From assembly GCA_019234945.1 (NCBI GenBank), contig JAFAKX010000032.1, positions 1 to 48,777 on the forward strand: DNA of 48,777 bases, written 5' to 3'. A program made the translations under genes and the position numbers. Shown here piece by piece: positions 42,893 through 48,777 of this stretch; position 1 is the first letter of the stretch; the number at the start of each line of letters is the position of its first letter. Below the pieces are notes generated by a model. That model saw only the letters and a list, made by a program, of their open reading frames with translations. It searched no databases and was not told where the DNA came from. The DNA is from Silvibacterium sp. Lineage in GTDB: Bacteria; Acidobacteriota; Terriglobia; Terriglobales; Acidobacteriaceae.

Positions 42893-43981
42893 TCAGCGGC
42901 GCTGTTTTCTTAGATAGGATTCGATCTTCCGTTTGTTCGCGTGATGAGCCCAGTCAGCGGGAATGGCTTCCCAGAGCAGATCTTTGATGTCGAGGTTTGC
43001 TCCGCGTTCGACGAGGAGTTGCACGACGCTGAGGCGTCCCGCGAGTGCGGCCTGATGAAGAGGTGTCGAATGGCTGTGGGCTCCGGGTGGGTTGTAGCGA
43101 TTTGGGTCTTCTCCACGATCGAGCAGGGCGCGCAGTGCGTCGGCATTACCGTATTGAGCGGCCAGGGCCATCGCCAGATGACGTTGGCTGGCGCTGGATG
43201 CGGGAAGAAGCGCGAGGAATTCGTCTGTCCTTCCCAGCGCCGCAAGTACGGGCAGATCAGGAGTGGCACCGAGGCGGATGAGTGCGTGAGCGGCGTCCAG
43301 TTCGCCGTGCAGAATGGCCGGCTGAAGCGCAGCGTTGGGATCGGCGCCGTAGATGCAGAGGGTCTCGATCAGGGGTATCTGAACCTTGCATTCGCGAGGC
43401 ACGCGGCCGGTTCCGACCAGTTGCAGCGCAGAGTCTCGGGCTGATTGTTCGGGGCCTGCGTTGAGGATGATTGTCGCTACCTCCACGACGTTGGCTGGAA
43501 GAACGCCGCGGCGAACAGGGTTTTCTGCGATGAATTCAAGCAGAGTGGGGTTGCGGAAGTAGTTCTCTCCTTCGAAGAGAACCCGCTGGCGGATGAGGCT
43601 GGGGTTTTTCTTGAGCAGGAGCGACAGGCCCGAAGTATCGCCGGAATCGATCAGATCGACGGCGTGGCGGAAGAGCGGGTCTTCGATTCTCTGGTGGTGC
43701 GGATGGGCGAGGGCGTCGCGGGAATCGGGTTTTTCGATGTGGCGCTTGAGGCGCGTCCAGCTTGCGAAGCCGTATTCGCGCGCGATGGCTAGCTGTGCAT
43801 CGCTGAGGCTGAGGCGAGTCGCGAAGATCTGCTTGTCGGTTGCGTCGCGGAAGTCGGGATGGAATTCGCGAATGCGTTGTGCGGTAGCAAGGTCTCTTTG
43901 GGAGTGCCGGGTGAGGAGGTCTTTGGCCTGATGCTTGAGGTGGTCGAGACTCGGGTTTTCAGGGAGGCGTTTTGTCGGCAT
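42893..43981 (-). CDS. Ankyrin repeat protein
   Basis: A 362-residue soluble protein. The N-terminal 80 residues are basic and helical (LDHLKHQAKDLLTRHSQRDL, LAIAREYGFASWTRLKRHIE), a header often seen on acidobacterial and proteobacterial ankyrin proteins. Ankyrin-type repeats follow, clearest at STPLHQAALAGRLSVVQLLV and GNADALRALLDRGEDPNRYN near the C-terminus and more degenerate in the middle. No signal peptide. The partner is unknown; ankyrin repeats mediate protein binding. Confidence 0.85.
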   Translation of the reverse strand: MPTKRLPENPSLDHLKHQAKDLLTRHSQRDLATAQRIREFHPDFRDATDKQIFATRLSLSDAQLAIAREYGFASWTRLKRHIEKPDSRDALAHPHHQRIEDPLFRHAVDLIDSGDTSGLSLLLKKNPSLIRQRVLFEGENYFRNPTLLEFIAENPVRRGVLPANVVEVATIILNAGPEQSARDSALQLVGTGRVPRECKVQIPLIETLCIYGADPNAALQPAILHGELDAAHALIRLGATPDLPVLAALGRTDEFLALLPASSASQRHLAMALAAQYGNADALRALLDRGEDPNRYNPPGAHSHSTPLHQAALAGRLSVVQLLVERGANLDIKDLLWEAIPADWAHHANKRKIESYLRKQRR

Positions 43982-44285
43982 GCAGAACTTCCTTTCGTGT
44001 GCCCGAGGTCCGCGTGAAACGGGCTGAAAGTCAGTTCGGTTCAGGTTGAGGTTCTAACTGGGTGGACTTCTGTCCTTTCCGCGGACCGGAGGCGTCCCAC
44101 GAGCCGTGGACAGAGTACCGGGAAGCAGTAAACCTGATCAAGACTTCGTCCGCGGTCCCCTGGAAACCCCGGAATTGATAAAGCTGCCATTTCTGCTCAG
44201 CGTGTGCGCAGGCGAGGTGGGGCCTGGCGGGGGACGTGTGGGCAATCGGCCGATGATAGCAGCCGGAGGATGGGGCTCCCGATGG
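43982..44285. other. Intergenic region upstream of the ankyrin gene
   Basis: Should hold the leftward promoter of the ankyrin gene. AGGAAGTT near 43990 (minus strand) is its ribosome-binding region. I see no RNA gene or repeat in it. Rightward open frames here look like chance. Confidence 0.4.
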
Positions 44286-44501
44286 CTATGTGGTGTCAGC
44301 CAGCGCACCGGAGCGGCTAGAGGCCGGGTCGAGCATCACGCCAGACCGGGCGGCCTCGTGGTGCTGCTTGAGGCGTTGATCGGCCATTTCGAGCACGTAA
44401 GAGAGCGGCATGCCGCATGCCCAGTGATGAGTGGCGGTGAGGTCAAGGGTCGGGTGCTGTTCGCGGTTGCTGCCCTCGGGTTGTGACGCGGCGGTGCTCA
44501 T
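44286..44501 (-). CDS. Small hypothetical protein, 71 aa
   Basis: A short leftward frame with AAAAAGGACGG upstream of the ATG at 44501, which is a good ribosome-binding site. The product (LTATHHWACGMPLSYVLEMA, DQRLKQHHEAARSGVMLDPA) is soluble with a central helix and no recognised family. It is divergent from the WYL regulator, 113 bases between starts, and could be its target. Confidence 0.5.
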   Translation of the reverse strand: MSTAASQPEGSNREQHPTLDLTATHHWACGMPLSYVLEMADQRLKQHHEAARSGVMLDPASSRSGALADTT

Positions 44502-44614
44502 CGCGAAACCGTCCTTTTTGTGACAGCGGGGCAGCGCTGGCTGGATCGACTACAGGAGAATGATCCCACAGGTTGCGGACAGCCCCGGTCCGCGAATTGT
44601 GGCAGACTTGAGCC

Positions 44615-45598
44615 ATGCTCGAAACCTCGGCCAGGCTGCTTCGGTTACTGTCGCTATTTCAGGCGCGACGGTACTGGACCGGTGCGGAGCTGGTGGAAAG
44701 GTTGGAGGTGACGTCGCGGACACTGCGGCGTGATGTGGACCGGTTGCGGCACCTGGGGTATCCGGTTCACTCGACGTCGGGGACATCGGGCGGGTATCAG
44801 CTGGGCGCGGGGGCGACGCTGCCTCCGCTGCTGCTGGATGACGATGAGGCCGTTGCGGTCGCTGTGGGGCTGAGGACCGCGGCCAGCGGCGGGGTGGCCG
44901 GCATCGAGGAATCGTCGGTGCGGGCGCTGGCGAAGTTGGAACAAGTGCTTCCGTCGCGCCTGCGGCGCAGGATTTCGGCGCTGCACTCGATCATTGTCCC
45001 GGTGACGAATGGCGGGCCGAAGGTCGATGCGTCCGTGTTGTCGCTGATTGCCGGGGCATGCCGCGACTGCGATGGACTGAAGTTCGGGTACCGCGGGAAG
45101 GATGGAGCAGCGAGCACGCGCCAGGTTGAGCCCCACCGGCTGGTGAACTTCGGGCGACGCTGGTATCTGGTGGCGTGGGATGCGGGCAGGGAGGACTGGC
45201 GGACATTCAGGGTGGATCGGATCGAGAAGCCGGCGCTGTCGGGGCGGCGGTTTCTGCCGCGCAAGCTGCCGGCCGAGGACATTGCGGCCTATGTGACCCG
45301 CGGAATCGCGTATGAGCAGTATCCTTGCCGGGCGAGCGTGGTGCTGCATGCGTCGGTGGAGCGGATGGCGGAGCTGGTTCCGTGCTCGATGGGAACGCTG
45401 GAGGCGATCGACGAGAGCCGCTGCATGGTGCACATTGGCGCGCACTCGATGGAGATGCTGGCGGCGTATATCGGCATGTTCGGCGTGGATTTTGAGGTGA
45501 CGGATCCTCCGGAGCTGGTGGAGCAGGTGAGACGGCTGGCGGAGCGGTTTGAGCGGGGGGCGAAAGCCGGAGAGCGGGAATTAGTGATTAGCCATTAG
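44615..45598 (+). CDS. WYL domain transcriptional regulator (YafY-like)
   Basis: A 327-residue DeoR/YafY-type regulator. The winged HTH occupies residues about 1-60 (LSLFQARRYWTGAELVERLE, SRTLRRDVDRLRHLGYPV). The WYL domain is near 140-215 (LKFGYRGKDGAASTRQVEPH, RRWYLVAWDAGREDWRTFRV) and the WCX C-terminal extension ends the protein. WYL domains sense nucleic acids or nucleotide-like ligands and often regulate defence or stress genes; the target here is not identified. The downstream non-coding stretch holds a dispersed repeat. Confidence 0.92.
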   Translation: MLETSARLLRLLSLFQARRYWTGAELVERLEVTSRTLRRDVDRLRHLGYPVHSTSGTSGGYQLGAGATLPPLLLDDDEAVAVAVGLRTAASGGVAGIEESSVRALAKLEQVLPSRLRRRISALHSIIVPVTNGGPKVDASVLSLIAGACRDCDGLKFGYRGKDGAASTRQVEPHRLVNFGRRWYLVAWDAGREDWRTFRVDRIEKPALSGRRFLPRKLPAEDIAAYVTRGIAYEQYPCRASVVLHASVERMAELVPCSMGTLEAIDESRCMVHIGAHSMEMLAAYIGMFGVDFEVTDPPELVEQVRRLAERFERGAKAGERELVISH

Positions 45599-45635
45599 CG
45601 ATGAGGAAACAATCACTGCAAAGACGCCGCTTTTT

Positions 45636-45750
45636 GGCCGCGAAGACGCAAAGCACGCCAAGTCTCACGTCCAAAGGCACAAACCGGCCCTTAGGTGAGT
45701 GCAGCGCCAGGGGAAAGTAATTCACCACTAACGACACAAAGAGCACAGAG
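45636..45750. repeat. Dispersed repeat of the GACGCAAAG/GACACAAAG type, copy 2
   Basis: GGCCGCGAAGACGCAAAGC, ACGCCAAG and, 60 bases on, TTCACCACTAACGACACAAAG resemble the stretch at 20337-20422. It fills the gap between the WYL regulator and the ADOP stop. Confidence 0.5.
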
Positions 45751-45787
45751 TGTTTTCGGCGCGAAGGCGGGGCACCCCGATTTGCCC

Positions 45788-48214
45788 CTATTCGTTTCGA
45801 AGAGCCTGAACCGGTGCGATAGAAGCTGCGCGGAGCGCGGGCAGAAAGGCTGCAAAGAGTCCGACGAGCAGGAGCGAAACGACCGAGAGGGCAAGGGACT
45901 CGATTGCTCCCGAGCCGAACGCGGCGAAGGACTGGCGCAGCAGGCGATTGGCGACGAGCGAGAGCACGGCTCCGATCGCGAGCCCGGTGAAGACCCACAG
46001 GAAGGCGCTCCGGAGCACGAGGAGGACGACGTCGGAGCGCTTTGCGCCGACGGCCATGCGAACCCCGACTTCGACGGTGCGCTGGGTGGTGACGTAGCTG
46101 ATGAGTCCGTAGATGCCGACAACGGCGAGCAGCAGCGCGAGCCCGGCGAAGGCGGCAAGCATATCCACGATGAGACGGCGTCCGGCGAGCGAGTCGGAGA
46201 CGAGGGAGTCTAGTGGCTGAGTCTCGAACACTGTTTGTGTGCTGTCGGCGGCATTCACGGCGCGGCGCATGGCAGGAGCGAGAGCGCTGGGATCACCGTC
46301 AGTGCGGACGAGGAAATCGGTCCGATTATCGGGGGTTTGCGCATAGGCGTAATAGCGCATGCCATCGCTCGTGTCCTGTTCGAGGGAATTGTTGCGCACG
46401 GTCGCGACCACGCCGATGATGACCTCGGGTTTGGGTCCTCCGCCAGTAATGTGCTGGCCAAGGGGGCTCTGGTTGGGCCAGAACTTGTGGGCGAGGCGGC
46501 TGTCGATGACGACAACAGGTTCCGTGTCGGCACGATCTTGGGAGGAGATCCAGCGGCCGGCTAGGAGGGGAATCTGCATCACTTTCAGGTAATCGGGTGT
46601 TGCGTTGCTGATATTGCTGTGCGGCCCTGGATCGTTGGGCGCGGTTGGACGTCCGACGATACCGAACGAGGTTGATCCTCCGTTCGTTGGATCGAATGGG
46701 AGCGGGTCGATGGCTGCAGCGGCGCGAACGCCGGGCTGTGCGGAGAGGTTGTCGATTACGGACTGGATGAATGCGGCCTGTCGGGGCTGGTCCTTCTTGA
46801 AGTCGTTGCCGGAGTAAAAGACGGACGCGTCCAGGACGCCGTGCGGGTTGAATCCGGGGTCGATCTGCTGGAGCGCACGGAGGCTGAACAGGAAAAGCCC
46901 GGTGCCGGTGAGCAGAAGGCATGCGAGCGCGACTTCTCCGACGACGAAGACGCTGCGGAGACGCTGCTTGTCAACTGAGGCGGTGGTGTGGCGCCCGCCT
47001 TCGTGCAGATCGAGTGACTTGTGCTGCCGGAGGAGGCGCAGCGAAGGGCCGATCCCCGCAATGAGCGAGGTGAGCAGTCCGGCGCAGGCGGTGAAGGCTA
47101 GGACCGAGGGCTCCATGTGGACCTCGTAGCCCTCAGCGAGGCTGTGAGGAATGAGCCAGAGCAGAATGCGGCCGAAGATGGGGCCAGCGGCGATGCCGAT
47201 GAGCGTGGCGGCTCCGGCGAGCAGTATGGTTTCCGTAAGGAGCTGGCCGACGATTGCGGAGGCGTTGGCGCCAAGTGCAGTGCGGATGGCGAACTCACGG
47301 GTGCGAGCAGCTGTGCGGGCGAGAAAGAGTCCGGCGACGTTAGCCGAAGCGATGAGCAGGACTAGAGCGACGACTCCGAATAGGACGTACAGCGGTTTCC
47401 GCAGCGGGCCGGCGGCGTACTGCGTAAGCTCCGAAGCGTAGAAGGACCAGTCGGAACTCTTTCCAAAGGATCGTTCGCCTTCGCTGCGAATCTGCTCTCG
47501 AACTTTGCCGGCAATTCCGGCGTTCACCTGCGCGATGGTTGTGCCGGGACGGAGGCGGATGAAGGTCTGATAGCTCTCGTTGTAACGCTGGTCTGGCGCG
47601 TAGTCCTTTGGTCCGAGAGCGATCGGTACCCATACTTCGTTGCGGCGCGGCCAGTCGAAGTCGCTGCGCATTACGCCGATGACCTGGTACGGCTTCTGGT
47701 CAAGAAGAAGGGTCTGTCCCACGACGTCACGTCGCCCTCCGAAGACGCGCTGCCACAGACCATAGCTGATTACGGCAACTGGGCCGGCGTTGGGTTGGTC
47801 TTCCTCGGGAACAAACGTGCGTCCGAGGATGGGGCGTGCGCCAAAGACCTGGAACCATTGCCAGCCGACCTGGGCTCCCGAGACATGCTCCACCGTCGCG
47901 TCGTGAACAGTGTTGAACCCGACGGCTTTCTCCATGGCTGCTGCTTCGACAACATTCTTGAGGGATGCGGTGTCGGCGTAATCGGGAACCGAGATGAAGG
48001 GAACATCCAACGCCAGCTGTTTGTAGAAAACATTCATCACAGCGACACGCTCGGGGTGATCGACTCCAGCAGGGTGCCGGAGGACGGCGTTCACGACACT
48101 GAAGATGGCGGTGTTGGCTCCGATGCCGAGTGCGAGAGTGATGATCGCGGTCAGGGTGAAGCCCGGCAAGCGGACCAGCTGGCGGAAGGCATGGCGCAGG
48201 TTGTAGAGGATCAT
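45788..48214 (-). CDS. ADOP-type ABC permease, no prefix domain (fourth)
   Basis: An 808-residue duplicated permease starting [20 protein letters not shown], so like the copy at 33776 it has no prefix domain and no PadR gene beside it. First helix near 20-42 ([20 protein letters not shown]), core, FtsX helices near 280-400 ([20 protein letters not shown]), second core, last helices near 685-800 ([20 protein letters not shown]), ending [17 protein letters not shown] lies before the start. Confidence 0.93.
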   Translation of the reverse strand: MILYNLRHAFRQLVRLPGFTLTAIITLALGIGANTAIFSVVNAVLRHPAGVDHPERVAVMNVFYKQLALDVPFISVPDYADTASLKNVVEAAAMEKAVGFNTVHDATVEHVSGAQVGWQWFQVFGARPILGRTFVPEEDQPNAGPVAVISYGLWQRVFGGRRDVVGQTLLLDQKPYQVIGVMRSDFDWPRRNEVWVPIALGPKDYAPDQRYNESYQTFIRLRPGTTIAQVNAGIAGKVREQIRSEGERSFGKSSDWSFYASELTQYAAGPLRKPLYVLFGVVALVLLIASANVAGLFLARTAARTREFAIRTALGANASAIVGQLLTETILLAGAATLIGIAAGPIFGRILLWLIPHSLAEGYEVHMEPSVLAFTACAGLLTSLIAGIGPSLRLLRQHKSLDLHEGGRHTTASVDKQRLRSVFVVGEVALACLLLTGTGLFLFSLRALQQIDPGFNPHGVLDASVFYSGNDFKKDQPRQAAFIQSVIDNLSAQPGVRAAAAIDPLPFDPTNGGSTSFGIVGRPTAPNDPGPHSNISNATPDYLKVMQIPLLAGRWISSQDRADTEPVVVIDSRLAHKFWPNQSPLGQHITGGGPKPEVIIGVVATVRNNSLEQDTSDGMRYYAYAQTPDNRTDFLVRTDGDPSALAPAMRRAVNAADSTQTVFETQPLDSLVSDSLAGRRLIVDMLAAFAGLALLLAVVGIYGLISYVTTQRTVEVGVRMAVGAKRSDVVLLVLRSAFLWVFTGLAIGAVLSLVANRLLRQSFAAFGSGAIESLALSVVSLLLVGLFAAFLPALRAASIAPVQALRNE

Positions 48215-48220
48215 CGGCGG

Positions 48221-48256
48221 GGCACTCCCATAGACTATCTACGCATATGGAGTGCC
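48221..48256. promoter_or_regulatory. Inverted repeat upstream of the fourth ADOP gene
   Basis: GGCACTCC (48221-48228) and GGAGTGCC (48249-48256), extended inward by CATA and TATG with one bulged base, only 7 bases upstream of the ADOP start codon. The inner CATAGAC is shared with the candidate operator at 36415. Operator role inferred. Confidence 0.45.
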
Positions 48257-48373
48257 AGGTTGTTCCCCGCGTATGTGATTGAGGGGAAACGAGTGGCTGC
48301 TGACGGGGTTGACGGGCGGCTGTCCGATTACGGACTCTGCCGCCCGGTGATGGTCAGGGTTTCCGGTCCATTT

Positions 48374-48777
48374 TCATGCAGGCTGGAGTGAAGAGTGTGC
48401 GTTGGCGGGCTGGTATTTTCCAGGTTCCATTCGTGCCGAAATGGCGAGGCGGTTCCAGGCGTTGATGGTCGCGACGGCGAAGGTCAGATCGGCAAGTTCC
48501 TTGTCCGTGAAGTGAGGGCGGACGGATTCGTAGAGACTGTCCGGGACGTGGCCTTCGGTGATACGCATGACGGCTTCGGTCCATTCGAGGGCCGCGCATT
48601 CGCGATCGGTGTACAAGGGGTATTCGCGCCAGGCGTCGAGAGCGTAGAGGCGCTGCTCGGTTTCGCCGATGGCGCGGAGGTCCTTCCAATGCATGTCGAT
48701 GCAGAATGCGCAGCCGTTGATCTGCGAGGCGCGCAGTTTGATGAGGTGGAGCAGTGACTCTTCGAGACCGGACTGTT
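48374..48777 (-). CDS. Carboxymuconolactone decarboxylase family protein (AhpD-like), partial
   Basis: The gene enters from the right edge, so its N-terminus is missing. The visible part has the AhpD-type motif INGCAFCIDMHWKDLR (two cysteines in CxxC followed by H), then YALDAWREYPLYTDRE and LTFAVATINAWNRLAI, which is the usual ending. Family members act as alkylhydroperoxidases or decarboxylases; which is not decidable here. Confidence 0.85.
   Translation of the reverse strand, partial: QSGLEESLLHLIKLRASQINGCAFCIDMHWKDLRAIGETEQRLYALDAWREYPLYTDRECAALEWTEAVMRITEGHVPDSLYESVRPHFTDKELADLTFAVATINAWNRLAISARMEPGKYQPANAHSSLQPA

Noticed and set aside
44106-44486. Rightward 126-residue open frame
   Set aside because: No ribosome-binding site or motif; overlaps a leftward frame with a better start signal.

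Overview
The window looks like a chromosomal segment of an Acidobacteriota bacterium (class Terriglobia). The main reason is four large permeases of the acidobacterial duplicated orphan permease (ADOP) type, two of them preceded by the matching small PadR-like regulators. Moderately high G+C, a Tat-exported glycoside hydrolase family 2 protein and a cysS-dnaG-rpoD block fit this. Species cannot be read from the sequence. No tRNA, rRNA or CRISPR array was recognised.

Layout. 0-9.7 kb: the start of a GH2 enzyme, a divergent P1-family peptidase, a hypothetical protein, a TM2/zinc-ribbon protein, an AI-2E-type transporter with a long C-terminal extension, a small Cys-containing protein, frr, lipA, a STAS protein, a repeat-bearing intergenic region and a membrane protein/lipoprotein cytochrome c pair. 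9.7-13.5 kb: an island with an SDR, an acyl-CoA ligase and several apparent gene remnants. 13.5-17.1 kb: dacB, folP and a secreted alpha/beta hydrolase. 17.2-20.2 kb: rpmI-rplT, then a phage-type lysozyme directly followed by a DUF4231 (SLATT-like) two-TM protein, convergent with a TIR-TM protein. 20.5-26.0 kb: rpoD, a short membrane ORF, dnaG and cysS, all leftward. 26.0-33.4 kb: a second copy of the repeat module, a small CCCH-motif protein, two paralogous outer-membrane-like proteins, a polytopic membrane protein, small genes and an orphan PAS histidine kinase. 33.8-48.2 kb: four ADOP permeases and two PadR regulators, interrupted by an AraC remnant, an ankyrin protein and a WYL regulator. 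The window ends inside a carboxymuconolactone decarboxylase-like (AhpD-type) gene.

How genes work together. The housekeeping blocks serve translation (rpmI-rplT, frr, cysS), replication priming and transcription (dnaG, rpoD), lipoylation (lipA), folate (folP) and the wall (dacB). The ADOP/PadR sets look like PadR-controlled transporters with no ATPase gene beside them.

The two most unusual signals are: (1) a dispersed intergenic module of AATGGATTACA-type elements with the same unequal spacing (about 29, 49, 30 and 39 bp) and the same G-rich tail at 8.6-8.9 kb and, inverted, at 26.1-26.3 kb; (2) the lysozyme/DUF4231/TIR-TM neighbourhood at 18.1-20.2 kb, which could be a domesticated lysis or defence cassette. 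Both need comparative searches that could not be run here.
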